28,198 nucleotides of DNA, from the NCBI GenBank assembly GCA_044223975.1, contig JBGALI010000033.1, forward strand, positions 1 through 28,198. Reading direction: 5' to 3'. The notes under the pieces are model-generated. The model was given only the letters and a program-made list of their open reading frames with translations. It had not been told where the DNA came from and made no database searches. Of the stretch, positions 9,800-18,223 are shown one piece after another. Origin of the DNA: CAZCPB01 sp044223975. Lineage in GTDB: Bacteria > Planctomycetota > Phycisphaerae > Phycisphaerales > UBA1924. How positions within the stretch are numbered: the first letter of the stretch is position 1; each line of letters begins with the position of its first letter. A program made the translations under genes and the position numbers.

Positions 9800-10459
9800 G
9801 TGATCCTGTTCGCCTTCTACGCAGGCCTCGTGTGGTACGGCGCCGTCAAGCGGCGGCGCGAGGTGATGGGCTTTGTGTACACGCTGCTGGGCGTGCTGGG
9901 CGTGGTCTTCATCGGGTACCTGCACTACCGGCTGAGCATCTGGACCAACGGGGCGATCTGTCTGCCGGTGCTCCAGTCGCTGCTCTACCCGTTCGGCGGG
10001 CTGCTGCTGGTCGTGGGCGTGTACCTGGCGTGCCTGCCGCCCAAGTACTCGGGGTCGCGCTGCCGCGGCTGCGGGTACGACCTGCGCGGGCTCGAGTCCG
10101 ACGACCGCGTCTGCCCCGAATGCGGCACGCGCCACGTGCTGTTCCACGGGGCCGGGCTGCCCTGCCGCGGCTGCGATGCGCCGCTGCGGTCGAGAGGATT
10201 CGATCAGGCGCTGTGCCACCGGTGCGGAACGATGCACCTGATGATCGGCCGCTCGCGACAGGACGAGCCCGAGTTCGAGCGTGAGGAGCACCTGCGCCGG
10301 TTCGACGAGGCGCCCGAGCCGCGCCAGCGGCGGAGCATGCAGGACCGCCTGCGGACGTGGCTAGCCTCGCGCCCAGCGGAACAGGGCGCCCAGCAGCAGG
10401 ATGAGGGCCGGAATGCCCAGGATCACCAGGGCGCGGACCAGCTTGAGCTGCGCCTCTGA
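9800..10459 (+). CDS. Membrane protein with two zinc ribbons
   Basis: From GTG 9800 the 219-residue protein has three hydrophobic helices (about 1-15, 23-42 and 53-79) and then two zinc-ribbon modules: C88/C91 with C105/C108 in a CRGCGYDLRG context, and C122/C125 with C139/C142. This membrane-plus-ribbon design is common among planctomycete proteins of unknown role. A TTG at 9740 is an alternative start, but the leaderless-type promoter favours 9800. The last 32 residues (from about 188) overlap the end of the convergent Gldg-like gene by 99 bp and are low-complexity Gln/Asp/Arg-rich, perhaps an extension produced by loss of an earlier stop. Confidence 0.8.
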   Translation: MILFAFYAGLVWYGAVKRRREVMGFVYTLLGVLGVVFIGYLHYRLSIWTNGAICLPVLQSLLYPFGGLLLVVGVYLACLPPKYSGSRCRGCGYDLRGLESDDRVCPECGTRHVLFHGAGLPCRGCDAPLRSRGFDQALCHRCGTMHLMIGRSRQDEPEFEREEHLRRFDEAPEPRQRRSMQDRLRTWLASRPAEQGAQQQDEGRNAQDHQGADQLELRL

Positions 10460-12514
10460 AACGGGCTTGACGAGGGCCACGGCCCGCGCGCCGGGGCTGG
10501 CGGCGATGAGCTCGTCCTGGTGCGCCAGCCAGTAGACGCTGGCCTCGAAGAGCTCGAGGTTGCCTGGCGTGGCGTCGACGATGCGGCCGTCGACGCGGAC
10601 CGCTTCGGCGCGGTCGTCGACGAACCACGTGTTGGCGCCGACGACGACGCAGCGCTGCGCGGTGCTCGCGGAGCCGCCGCTCGGGCGCTCGACCGCCGCG
10701 ACCACGGTGTAGGAATCGCGGCGCTCGTCGCGGGCGGGATCGAACGTGGGCTGCTCGGCGGCAAGCTCGGGCCTCGAGCGGCCGATCCACATGTTGGACC
10801 ACTGCGATTCGGCCCAGATCTCTTTCGATCCCGGGACGGCGTAAAGCGCCACGGGCGCTCCGGCGCCGGGCGGCGTTCCCTTGGCGTCCAGCGTCAGCGG
10901 GACGGGCCATTCCAGGTAGAGCGTGAGCCCCTTGATCGCTCGCGAGATGGGGTTGTCCGACTCGAGCGGCTGGGCGATGGCATCGCTGACGGCCGCGCGA
11001 CCCGCGGGGCCGATGCGTTCACGGAAGATCGGGCGGGCGGTATCGGCCTTGATGCCCAGGCGCTCGAGCGGCGCGGCCACGGGATCCACCTGCCCGAACC
11101 CGGCGATGACCGAGGGGTTGAGCGACACGAGCATCGCGGCGTTCTGGTTCAGCAGCTGCTGGATCGTCTCGCCCAGCTTCTTGGCGCGCTCGACGCCGGT
11201 CTTTTCGCCCGCCGGACCCGACGCGGCGGCGGTGTTCGGCGCCAGCGTCACGTACACCACCGGGCGCTTGTGGTCGGGGTCGAGGCGAGCCAGCCCGCGC
11301 GGCTCGGATTCAACGACGCACGGCCATTCGAGCACGTCGATGCCGCGGATCGAGAGGCGGTCGATCATGCGGTTGAAACGGTGCGAGAGCTCAAAGAACG
11401 CACGCGGCTCGGCGTGAACCAGCACCACGATCGGCTTGATCGGGGTGCGCAGCGACGACACGGCCGACCCCAGCAGCTCCTCGGCGCGCCGGCCCAGATC
11501 GGCCCGGGCCACGCCGGTTGCGTTCAGCCACTCGCCCGGCGGGAAGAGCGAGGTGAACTCGATGGCGGTCATGCCCTTGTCGGGCGGGCCGATCACCAGC
11601 ACGGCGGCGCCCTTGGAGACCACGTCGGCGACGCGGCGCAGGTCGGGCTTGGTGAGCCGGAGGATCGGGTCGAGGGCCTGAGCGGCCTGGTCGCGTGCCG
11701 CGGCGATGGCGCGGGGGAGCGGCGCGGCGCGGTCCTTGGCCCCGGGGGAGAGCGCCGCGGACGAGAGCATCGCGTCAAGCCGGCGGGTGAGGTCGGTGAG
11801 CTGCGCAATCACCGGGGCCATGGCATCGCGGAGCTCGGCCGCGGCCTTGTCGGTGGCGGGCGCGGGGACCGCGCGGACCGTGGCGCGGAGCGGCTCGTCG
11901 GACCGTGCCGCGGCGGCCCGCAGATCCTGGGCGGCGACGCGGGCGCCTGCCGCGAGTTCCCGCAGCGACGCGGTGGTGCGCTCGGCCGACGGCGTGTCGG
12001 GGCTCAGGGACTCACGGACGCCGTCGAGCCCGGGCGAGAGCTGCGTCTCGAGGAACGCGGCAAGGGCCTCGGCCCCGCGCCGTGCCACGGCGATGGACTT
12101 CATCTGAGACTCGAGCAGGGCACGATCGCGCCCCGCCAGGTCGGCGACCAGCCCGTCGAACGCGCGCTGGCCGTCCTCGCCCGAAGCATCGATCGTGACC
12201 ACATCCACCTGGCTCGTGGACCGCTTGAACTGGTCGAGCACGTCGAAGACGCGCTCGCGGGCGCGGGGGTCGATGGCGCGCAGATCGCCGGCGACGACGA
12301 CCCGGTACGGCGCATCGAGGCCCGAGAGGAGCGCGACCGTGCGCGGGGAGAGGCGGTGCTCGCCGGTGGCGGTCACATCAAACCGCTGGGAGAAGCGGGC
12401 GGCCAGGATGCACGCCAAAGCAACGATGGCCGTAACCGCCGCGAGGGCCACCATCGCCCAGGCGCCCGCGCGGACGCGGCGCGAACCTGCGGAAGAAGAG
12501 GCGGTCGCGGTCAT
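10361..12514 (-). CDS. Gldg-like ABC transporter auxiliary membrane protein
   Basis: The 717-residue protein has one N-terminal helix (about 18-40), a large extracytoplasmic region, and a C-terminal helix near 690-712. The early segment VTATGEHRLSPRTVALLSGLDAPYRVVVAG is typical of the Gldg/DUF4350-type subunits that accompany ABC-2 exporters, including GldG of gliding bacteria. The region around residues 100-270 is Ala/Arg-rich and probably coiled. Its ATG overlaps the permease stop (ATGA at 12511-12514), so the operon is coupled. Inference: it forms a complex with the two preceding proteins at the inner membrane; the cargo is unknown. The 3' end overlaps the opposing zinc-ribbon gene. Confidence 0.88.
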   Translation of the reverse strand: MTATASSSAGSRRVRAGAWAMVALAAVTAIVALACILAARFSQRFDVTATGEHRLSPRTVALLSGLDAPYRVVVAGDLRAIDPRARERVFDVLDQFKRSTSQVDVVTIDASGEDGQRAFDGLVADLAGRDRALLESQMKSIAVARRGAEALAAFLETQLSPGLDGVRESLSPDTPSAERTTASLRELAAGARVAAQDLRAAAARSDEPLRATVRAVPAPATDKAAAELRDAMAPVIAQLTDLTRRLDAMLSSAALSPGAKDRAAPLPRAIAAARDQAAQALDPILRLTKPDLRRVADVVSKGAAVLVIGPPDKGMTAIEFTSLFPPGEWLNATGVARADLGRRAEELLGSAVSSLRTPIKPIVVLVHAEPRAFFELSHRFNRMIDRLSIRGIDVLEWPCVVESEPRGLARLDPDHKRPVVYVTLAPNTAAASGPAGEKTGVERAKKLGETIQQLLNQNAAMLVSLNPSVIAGFGQVDPVAAPLERLGIKADTARPIFRERIGPAGRAAVSDAIAQPLESDNPISRAIKGLTLYLEWPVPLTLDAKGTPPGAGAPVALYAVPGSKEIWAESQWSNMWIGRSRPELAAEQPTFDPARDERRDSYTVVAAVERPSGGSASTAQRCVVVGANTWFVDDRAEAVRVDGRIVDATPGNLELFEASVYWLAHQDELIAASPGARAVALVKPVSEAQLKLVRALVILGIPALILLLGALFRWARG

Positions 12515-13233
12515 CGCCACCTCCGAGACTGCAGCGTGAGGGCGGCCAAGGCCACGAACCACGCCGAGGCGCCGACGAAGAACACGATGTGCGACGTGTC
12601 GATGACGCCCTTGGCAAAGTCGTCCAGGCGCGTGCGGATGGTCAGCACGCCCAGCAGCGGGCGGGCGGACTCGGGGAGACGGTCAGCGGGCACCAGTCCC
12701 AGCATCACGAGCATCAGAAGAAGAAAGAGCGTGGCCAGGAACGCCAAAGTCTGGTTGCTGGTGAGCGACGACACGAGCAGGCCGACCGCGAGGTAAAGCG
12801 CGCCGACGAGCGCCAGGCTGAGGTACCCCGCCAGGATCGGCCCGGGGTCGGGGCGCGGGTCTGAAAGGGCTGCGAGGATCACCACGTGGGCAAGCGTCGG
12901 CAGGAACATGAGGATCAGGAACGCGAACGCACCCAGGTACTTGCCCACCACCACCGACGCGTCGCTCACCGGGCTGGTCAGGAGCGATTCGATCGTGCCG
13001 GCTCGGTACTCCTCGCTCAGCAGCCGCATCGAGACGGCCGGCACCACCGGCAGCAGCACCCAACCGGAAACCGCAAAGAACAGCCGCATGGTCGCGGCCT
13101 GGCCGGGGATAAGGATGACCAGCGCAAAGACGCAGCCGGTCAGGAGGGCGTACAGCGCGATCACGACCCAGCCGACGGGGAGCCGGAAGAGCGACGAGAG
13201 CTCGCGCGAGGCGATGGCAAGGGTCGAGGTCAT
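12511..13233 (-). CDS. ABC-2 type permease
   Basis: The 240-residue protein has six hydrophobic segments and the ABC-2 pattern of an N-terminal ASRELSSLFRLPVGWV, then SEEYRAGTIESLLTSPVSD between helices 2 and 3, and a final helix near 215-235. The size and layout match GldF-like permeases paired with Gldg-type proteins. ATG 13233 overlaps the ATPase stop as ATGA, and its own stop overlaps the next ATG. The open frame upstream (to 13413) lies in the ATPase gene and is not used. Confidence 0.93.
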   Translation of the reverse strand: MTSTLAIASRELSSLFRLPVGWVVIALYALLTGCVFALVILIPGQAATMRLFFAVSGWVLLPVVPAVSMRLLSEEYRAGTIESLLTSPVSDASVVVGKYLGAFAFLILMFLPTLAHVVILAALSDPRPDPGPILAGYLSLALVGALYLAVGLLVSSLTSNQTLAFLATLFLLLMLVMLGLVPADRLPESARPLLGVLTIRTRLDDFAKGVIDTSHIVFFVGASAWFVALAALTLQSRRWR

Positions 13234-14213
13234 GCAGTCCCCTGGGCGCGCGGCGCCGGCGCGCTCTCGATGAGTTCCAGGAACACCTGCTCGAGGCTTG
13301 GCGCGCGCCTGGTCAGTGCGCGCACGACCCACGCCTTGGCCCGCGCCATCTCCGCGATCGATTCGCGGGCGTCGGCGGCCCCGGGGCGCGAAGAGACCCG
13401 CAGGGCGATCCATCCGGGATCGGGGTCCGGCAGCCGCTCGACGGAACTCACGCCCGGGAGCCCCTTGAGCGCCGCGGCGACCAGCTCGTCGGCGTTCTCG
13501 GGCGCAACGGGACGCTTCAGTTCGATCTCGCAGGGGACCGAAGCACCCGAACGGGCCGCCAGGTCGCGGACGGTGCCGTCGGCCCGGACCATGCCCGCGG
13601 CAATGACGATCACGCGGTCGCTCAACCGCTCAACCTCGCTCAGCACGTGCGAGCTGAACAGGAGGGTGCGGTCCTGCGCCAGCTCGCGGACCAGCTTGCG
13701 GGTCTCGCCGATCTGGGTGGGGTCCAGGCCGTTGGTCGGTTCGTCCAGCACCATGACCGGGGGCTCGTGGAGGATTGCCGCGGCAAGGCCGACGCGCTGG
13801 CGGTAGCCCTTGCTCAACACGCCGATGCGGCGGGCACGGACGTCTTTGAGCCAGCAGCGCTCGATGGCCTTGTCGACCGCCGCGGCTCGCTTGGAGCGTT
13901 CGACCCCGAAGAGCCTGGCCCGGAAGGCGAGGTAATCGCCGACGCGCATCTCGGGGTACAGCGGTGCCGATTCGGGGAGGTAGCCGATCCGTCCCCGGGC
14001 GCGCCCGGTGTCGTCGCTCATGTCGATGCCGTCCACCACCACCCGCCCGGCGTCGGGGGGCCAGTAGCCGGTGATCATGCGGATCGTGGTCGTCTTGCCC
14101 GCACCGTTAGGTCCGAGCATGCCGACAACACAGCCGGGGGGGAGGTCGAACGACACCCCCCGGACGGCGCGCAGCGGGCCGAAGCTTTTGTGCAGGTTCT
14201 CCGCGAGGAGCAT
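13230..14213 (-). CDS. ABC transporter ATP-binding protein (GldA-like)
   Basis: The 327-residue protein has a complete nucleotide-binding domain: Walker A GPNGAGKTT (34-42), a signature variant LSKGYRQR, Walker B VMVLDEP followed by TNGLDP, and the H-loop SSHVLSE. A C-terminal extension of about 100 residues is typical for drug/lipid-type and GldA-like ATPases. It powers the permease encoded next. ATG 14213 is 9 nt after a TATCCT -10-like element, so the transcript leader must be very short. The longer open frame (to 14963) runs antisense to the receiver gene and is rejected. Confidence 0.95.
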   Translation of the reverse strand: MLLAENLHKSFGPLRAVRGVSFDLPPGCVVGMLGPNGAGKTTTIRMITGYWPPDAGRVVVDGIDMSDDTGRARGRIGYLPESAPLYPEMRVGDYLAFRARLFGVERSKRAAAVDKAIERCWLKDVRARRIGVLSKGYRQRVGLAAAILHEPPVMVLDEPTNGLDPTQIGETRKLVRELAQDRTLLFSSHVLSEVERLSDRVIVIAAGMVRADGTVRDLAARSGASVPCEIELKRPVAPENADELVAAALKGLPGVSSVERLPDPDPGWIALRVSSRPGAADARESIAEMARAKAWVVRALTRRAPSLEQVFLELIESAPAPRAQGTA

Positions 14214-14222
14214 CCGGTCGAC

Positions 14223-14228
14223 AGGATA
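14223..14228 (-). promoter_or_regulatory. -10 element of the ABC operon
   Basis: TATCCT on the minus strand lies 9 nt before ATG 14213, predicting a leader of only a few nucleotides. It is identical to the hexamer at 7424. No clear -35. Confidence 0.4.
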
Positions 14229-14291
14229 GCGTCGCGGAACCGTCGCCGCGGAGCGGGACCGAGGGCGGTGCGCCCCTTCCCTGAAAAATGC

Positions 14292-14297
14292 TACGCT
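14292..14297 (+). promoter_or_regulatory. Possible -10 of the GAF/receiver gene
   Basis: TACGCT lies 30 nt before ATG 14328, divergent from the ABC operon -10 in the same 115-nt gap. A GAGGG sequence (14312-14316) could serve as ribosome site. Weak support. Confidence 0.3.
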
Positions 14298-14327
14298 TCG
14301 GCGGCACGAACGAGGGACCGGTCGAGG

Positions 14328-15989
14328 ATGTCTGACGGGAAACCCAGAGTGGTGGTGTCTGGCCCGGCGGGGCGTGCGGATGAAGTGCGCGCGGCGCTGG
14401 GGCCGGGGTACGACGTCGTAGGCGAAAACTCGGCCCCCACCTCCGACGAATGGGCCCGGGCGCTGCTGGACGCGATCGGCGAGTGCGTGTGCCTGGCCCG
14501 GGCCGACGGCACGGTCCTGTGGAGCAACTCGGGGTACCAGGCCCTGGACGAGACCGTGCGGGCCCAGCTGGCCGACCTCTGCCGCAAGATCGCGCCGGGG
14601 CTGGCGGCCTGGACCCGGGAGTCGGCCGCCGAGGAAATCGCCCCCAGCGCCGACGTGTGGTCCGCCGATGGCACGCGGGTGTTCGAGGCGACCATCAAGC
14701 CGGCGGTCGATCGCCGTGGGACGCCCGGACGCTCGGCGCCGGGCGCGGCCGTCGGAGGCCCGGCCACGCACGTGGCCGTGGTAGTCCGCGACGTCACCGA
14801 GTCGCGCCGGCGGCGGCACAAGCTCGAAGCGATCGACCGGGCGGGCAACGAACTGACGCGCCTCGACGCCGAGACCGTGCGACGCATGAACTCGGTCGAA
14901 CGCCTCAAGGCGATGGAAGCCAAGATCGTCGCGGTGGCGCGCGACCTGCTTCACTTCGACCACTTCGGGATCCGGCTCCTCGACGAGGTCAGCGGCAGGC
15001 TGGAGCTGGTGGTCTCCTGCGGCCTCCCCCCGTCGTACGCCGACCTTGACATTTACCCACTCCGAGACGGCAACGGCATCAGCGGGTTCGTCGCCGCCAC
15101 GGGCCAGAGCTACGTCTGCGAGGACATCGCCCAGGACCCCCTCTTTCTTCCGGGCCTCACAGGCGCACGCTCATCGCTCACGGTGCCGTTGAAGCTCCAC
15201 GACCGTGTGATCGGGATCCTCAACATCGAGAGCGAGCAGTTGGGCGCATTCACGCAGGAGGACCGGCAGTTCGCCGAGATCTTCACGCGCTACATCGCCA
15301 TGGCCCTGCACATCCTCGACCTGCTCGTCGTCGAGCGCAGCACCGTGAACAAGGCGGTGACCGGCCGCATGGAGGGGGAGCTCTCCGAGCCCCTGCAGGA
15401 CATCCTGCGCGAGGTGGACTACCTGCTCTCGGGCGTGCCGCACGACGCGGAGAGCGCCACGCACATCGCCCGGATCCGGACCGACGTCGAGTCGATCCGC
15501 AGCCGCGTACGCGAGGTGGGCGCCGGACCGACCACGCTGCTGGGGATCGAACGGGCCCTGGCCGACAAGACGGTGGACCCGGTGCTGGCGGGCCGGCGCG
15601 TCCTGGTCGCCGACGACGAGCCCAAGATCCGCCGCATCATCGGCGACGTGCTGCGCAACCGCGGCTGCGACGTCACCATCTGCGAGTCGGGGTCGAGGGC
15701 CATCGAGTTCATCAATCGTGCCGCGGCGGACAAATCCACCATCGATCTGGTCGTGAGCGACATCCGCATGCCCGACCGCAACGGCTACGAGGTCTACTCG
15801 GCCGTCCGGCGCACGCTCGGCGACGTGCCCGTGATCCTCATGACCGGCTTCGGCTACGACCCCCACCACTCGATCGTGCGCGCCTCGCAGGAAGGGCTGC
15901 ACGCCGTGCTCTTCAAGCCGTTCCCCGTGGAACGGATGGTGGACGAGGTACGGAAGGCTCTGGCGGCCAAGAACCCGCCAGCGCCGTGA
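14328..15989 (+). CDS. PAS-like/GAF sensor with C-terminal receiver domain, no kinase
   Basis: The 553-residue cytoplasmic protein has a PAS-like N-terminal part (about 45-160, LLDAIGECVCLARADGTVLWSN and a VVVRDVTESR end), a GAF domain (about 195-345, with GNGISGFVAATGQSYVCEDI and LTVPLKLHDRVIGILNIE), a helical linker (350-415) and a complete receiver domain (about 423-545) with Asp429/Asp430, phospho-acceptor Asp478 in SDIRMPD, Thr506 and Lys530. No histidine kinase ATPase or DNA-binding output is present. It may be phosphorylated by a separate kinase and act by protein contact. ATG 14328 gives a good N-terminus; the open frame upstream is antisense to the ABC ATPase. Confidence 0.9.
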   Translation: MSDGKPRVVVSGPAGRADEVRAALGPGYDVVGENSAPTSDEWARALLDAIGECVCLARADGTVLWSNSGYQALDETVRAQLADLCRKIAPGLAAWTRESAAEEIAPSADVWSADGTRVFEATIKPAVDRRGTPGRSAPGAAVGGPATHVAVVVRDVTESRRRRHKLEAIDRAGNELTRLDAETVRRMNSVERLKAMEAKIVAVARDLLHFDHFGIRLLDEVSGRLELVVSCGLPPSYADLDIYPLRDGNGISGFVAATGQSYVCEDIAQDPLFLPGLTGARSSLTVPLKLHDRVIGILNIESEQLGAFTQEDRQFAEIFTRYIAMALHILDLLVVERSTVNKAVTGRMEGELSEPLQDILREVDYLLSGVPHDAESATHIARIRTDVESIRSRVREVGAGPTTLLGIERALADKTVDPVLAGRRVLVADDEPKIRRIIGDVLRNRGCDVTICESGSRAIEFINRAAADKSTIDLVVSDIRMPDRNGYEVYSAVRRTLGDVPVILMTGFGYDPHHSIVRASQEGLHAVLFKPFPVERMVDEVRKALAAKNPPAP

Positions 15990-16083
15990 CGGCGCCGAAC
16001 CGGGGCGTTTCTGACGCGAGCCGCGGGCCGGGCGGGCATAAACTCCGCGTCCCGCACCGCCCTCTCCCTTTCGGAGATCGTTC

Positions 16084-16869
16084 ATGGCCCTCCTGACCGG
16101 CAAGACCGGCCTCATCGTCGGCATCGCCAACGACCGCTCCTACGCCTGGCACATCGCCAAGAGCTTCCTCGAGCACGGCGCCCGCTGCGCGTTCACCCAC
16201 CTTCCGGGCGAGAAGAACGAGCGCCGCACGCGCAAGGCGGTCGAGGCCCTGGGCGTCACGGACCCGTGGCTGGTGCCGCTTGACGCCGGGAGCGATGCGG
16301 ACCTGGACGCCGCGTTCGCCAAGTACACTGAGAGCTTCGACCAGATGCACTACCTCGTGCACTCGATCGCGTTCGCGGAGCGCGAGTGGCTGGCCGTGGG
16401 CAAGTTCACGGACACGCCGCGCCAGGCCTACCTGCAGGCGATCGACATCTCCGCGTACACGCTGCTGGGGATGGCCCGACGGGCCCGCGACCTCATGGCC
16501 CGGTCCGGCGGCGGCTCGATCATGTCGATGAGCTACTACGGCGCCGAGAAGGTGGTCCCCGGCTACAACCTCATGGGCGTCGCCAAGGCGGCCTTGGAGT
16601 GCACCTCGCGCTACCTTGCCGCGGAACTCGGCCAGTTCAAGATCCGCGTCAACTCGATCTCGGGCGGGTACCTCCGCACGCTGGCAAGTTCTGCCGTGGG
16701 CGGCACGGACAACATGAGCGAGCGTTCCCTGGAGCGCTCCCCCCTGAAGCGCAACGTGGAAGGCTCGGACGTGGGGAACACCGCCGTGTACCTCGCCAGC
16801 GAGCTCTCCGCGGGCGTCACGGGCGAGACGCTCTACGTGGACTGCGGCGTGAATCTCATCGGCATCTGA
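16084..16869 (+). CDS. fabI: Enoyl-[acyl-carrier-protein] reductase FabI
   Basis: The 261-residue short-chain dehydrogenase-type enzyme carries out the last reduction of each fatty acid elongation cycle, using NAD(P)H. It shows the FabI-type nucleotide-binding start GLIVGIANDRSYAWHIAK, the catalytic Tyr161 and Lys168 in YNLMGVAK (Y-x6-K, the FabI spacing), and the SISGGYLRTLA loop that holds the substrate and triclosan site. Length and motifs match FabI, not FabG. A GGAG sits 8 nt before ATG 16084, and TAAACT at 16039-16044 is a possible -10. It ends 1 nt from the convergent nadD. Confidence 0.96.
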   Translation: MALLTGKTGLIVGIANDRSYAWHIAKSFLEHGARCAFTHLPGEKNERRTRKAVEALGVTDPWLVPLDAGSDADLDAAFAKYTESFDQMHYLVHSIAFAEREWLAVGKFTDTPRQAYLQAIDISAYTLLGMARRARDLMARSGGGSIMSMSYYGAEKVVPGYNLMGVAKAALECTSRYLAAELGQFKIRVNSISGGYLRTLASSAVGGTDNMSERSLERSPLKRNVEGSDVGNTAVYLASELSAGVTGETLYVDCGVNLIGI

Positions 16870-16870
16870 T

Positions 16871-17581
16871 TCAGCGGTACAGCCCACGCCGCTCGATGTA
16901 CTCGGCCACCCGCCGCGGCAGCTCCCCCACCGCCGACGCGGGCTCCGCTTTCAGCTGCTCACGCACGCGCGTCGCGCTCACGTCCATCAGGCGGCAGCGA
17001 ACCACTCGCTTCTCCCACGCGTCCAACTCGGGCTCGGTCCAGAACCCGGCGCTCGCCATCGCCAGACGCAGGGCCAGCGCCGTCCGCACCGGCGGTCGCA
17101 GCACCACCAGCGGCTCGGCCAGCTTGATCACGTCGCGAGCACGACGCCAGCGGTGGAACTCCGCGGCCTGGTCAGAACCGATGACGAACCGAAGGACAGG
17201 CGCACTCTCCCGCGGCAGCGCGGAGCGGAGCCTCTCCAGCGTGTCGATCCAGTAGCTCGGGGCACGCTCGGTCGCGGCGCGGGCGCGGTCGATCTCGTCC
17301 GTCCATACCGCTGAGCGCTTCACGCCCGCGAACGCGGCGCGGAGCATCGCGACGCGGTCCCGGTCGCTCGCCCCCGGCGCCCGTTTCTTGAACGGTGATC
17401 GCGCGGCAGGAACAAGCACGAGCCACGAGCCCGGCGGCATCGCCCGCCGCAGCGCCGCCGCGACCTGTTCAACATGAGCCGCGTGGGGTGGGTCGAACGT
17501 CCCGCCCAGCAGCAGGATCCCCGGCACGCCCGCGGGGACGCGCGGTGGACTTGGGTTATTCGCGGCAGCCAGAAGCGTCAC
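16871..17581 (-). CDS. nadD: Nicotinate-nucleotide adenylyltransferase NadD
   Basis: The 236-residue protein has the nucleotidyltransferase signature GGTFDPPHAAH (26-36) and the second motif SATRVREQL near the C-terminus, as in NadD, which makes deamido-NAD from nicotinate mononucleotide and ATP. A VIGSDQAAEFHRW segment (typical GxD substrate loop) supports NadD over related enzymes. The start is GTG 17581; the first 20 residues are an extension before the fold begins. A TACCAT -10-like element ends 6 nt before the GTG, so the mRNA is probably leaderless. Confidence 0.95.
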   Translation of the reverse strand: MTLLAAANNPSPPRVPAGVPGILLLGGTFDPPHAAHVEQVAAALRRAMPPGSWLVLVPAARSPFKKRAPGASDRDRVAMLRAAFAGVKRSAVWTDEIDRARAATERAPSYWIDTLERLRSALPRESAPVLRFVIGSDQAAEFHRWRRARDVIKLAEPLVVLRPPVRTALALRLAMASAGFWTEPELDAWEKRVVRCRLMDVSATRVREQLKAEPASAVGELPRRVAEYIERRGLYR

Positions 17582-17587
17582 GGGCGG

Positions 17588-17593
17588 ATGGTA
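17588..17593 (-). promoter_or_regulatory. -10 element immediately upstream of nadD
   Basis: TACCAT on the minus strand, 6 nt before GTG 17581. A CTGACG lies 19 nt further upstream as a poor -35. The same hexamer precedes tRNA-Glu. Confidence 0.45.
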
Positions 17594-17614
17594 GCGGCAC
17601 GCCCGCGCACGACG

Positions 17615-18034
17615 TCAGTCGTCGATGTCGGCCTGCATAAGGCGCGTCGGCTCGGCCTGCTTGGTGACCGTGTCGAGCGTGGGGAATGTGGCCGCAAGCG
17701 CGGCCCCGTCCAGATTCTCGCGGAGAACCGTGCCGTCGGAGCGGCAGACCGTGTAGCGCGGACCCATCGGCGTGGCGAACACGCGCACCACGAACTCGCG
17801 CCCGACCAGCGTGCCCATGTCGTGCCCGACCGGCGTCGCGGCCACGACCGCCCCGAGCGTGCCCTCGGGCCCGTCCGCGGCCTGCGAGGACTGCGGCACA
17901 ATGAGGCGGGCGACGGTGATGAACAGCACCCATGCCGCGCCGTACCCCGCGTATCGCGTGAGCTTCGCCGCTCGCGGGCGGGAGTACACCGGGGCCGGAA
18001 CGCCAGTCGACGGGATCGGGTCGTAGCTGGTCAT
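17615..18034 (-). CDS. Small membrane-anchored protein of unknown function
   Basis: The 139-residue protein has a Pro-rich N-terminus (residues 1-30), one hydrophobic helix around residues 36-55 (YAGYGAAWVLFITVARLIVP) and a soluble C-terminal domain with no recognised motif (GREFVVRVFATPMGPRYTVCRSDG). A single-pass protein with its domain outside the cytoplasm is likely. ATG 18034 is preceded at 6 nt by GATAAC, consistent with a leaderless mRNA; the open frame continues upstream to 18100 but without support. It lies 33 nt upstream of nadD on the same strand, yet nadD has its own -10. Confidence 0.75.
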   Translation of the reverse strand: MTSYDPIPSTGVPAPVYSRPRAAKLTRYAGYGAAWVLFITVARLIVPQSSQAADGPEGTLGAVVAATPVGHDMGTLVGREFVVRVFATPMGPRYTVCRSDGTVLRENLDGAALAATFPTLDTVTKQAEPTRLMQADIDD

Positions 18035-18040
18035 GCCCCC

Positions 18041-18046
18041 GTTATC
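18041..18046 (-). promoter_or_regulatory. -10 element immediately upstream of ATG 18034
   Basis: GATAAC (4 of 6 to TATAAT) on the minus strand is separated from the ATG by 6 nt. No Shine-Dalgarno sequence is present. Confidence 0.4.
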
Positions 18047-18108
18047 GACCGAACAGAACCCCGGGTTGAGGGAGCCCCGATGGGAGCATCGCCAGTTCAT
18101 GCCGGGGC

Positions 18109-18137
18109 TGCAAAACCGCGCGAACCCCGACTACCAT
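18109..18137 (+). promoter_or_regulatory. Candidate promoter of tRNA-Glu
   Basis: TACCAT (18132-18137) ends 11 nt before the tRNA 5' end. A weak TGCAAA (18109-18114) lies 17 nt upstream of it. Confidence 0.4.
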
Positions 18138-18148
18138 CCGGCGTTCTC

Positions 18149-18223
18149 GGCCCCGTCGTCTAGCCTGGTTCAGGACACTACCCTTTCACGGTAGGTACAT
18201 GGGTTCGAATCCCATCGGGGTCA
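18149..18223 (+). tRNA. tRNA-Glu (anticodon TTC)
   Basis: A complete cloverleaf can be drawn: acceptor GGCCCCG with CGGGGTC (one G-U pair), D arm GTCT/GGAC, anticodon stem CTACC/GGTAG around the loop CTTTCAC (anticodon TTC, Glu), and T arm ATGGG-TTCGAAT-CCCAT, then discriminator A. CCA is not encoded. The 3' half is imperfectly repeated at 18332-18360, suggesting use as an integration site. Confidence 0.96.
18197..18198. mobile_element. Probable left boundary of an integrative element/prophage running beyond the window
   Basis: From the tRNA-Glu 3' end to the right edge (28198) the content changes from housekeeping genes to a recombinase, phage terminase, nuclease-domain, SIR2, HEPN and DNA-binding proteins. 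The SIR2, HsdR-N and HEPN genes also look less GC-rich and less codon-biased than the core genes. The right boundary is not in the window, so only the presumed left junction is marked. Confidence 0.5.

Noticed and set aside
10520..12796. Plus-strand open frame of 758 codons
   Set aside because: Antisense to the Gldg-like and permease genes, whose motifs and 4-nt overlaps are convincing; the frame is Arg/Gly/Asp-rich noise.
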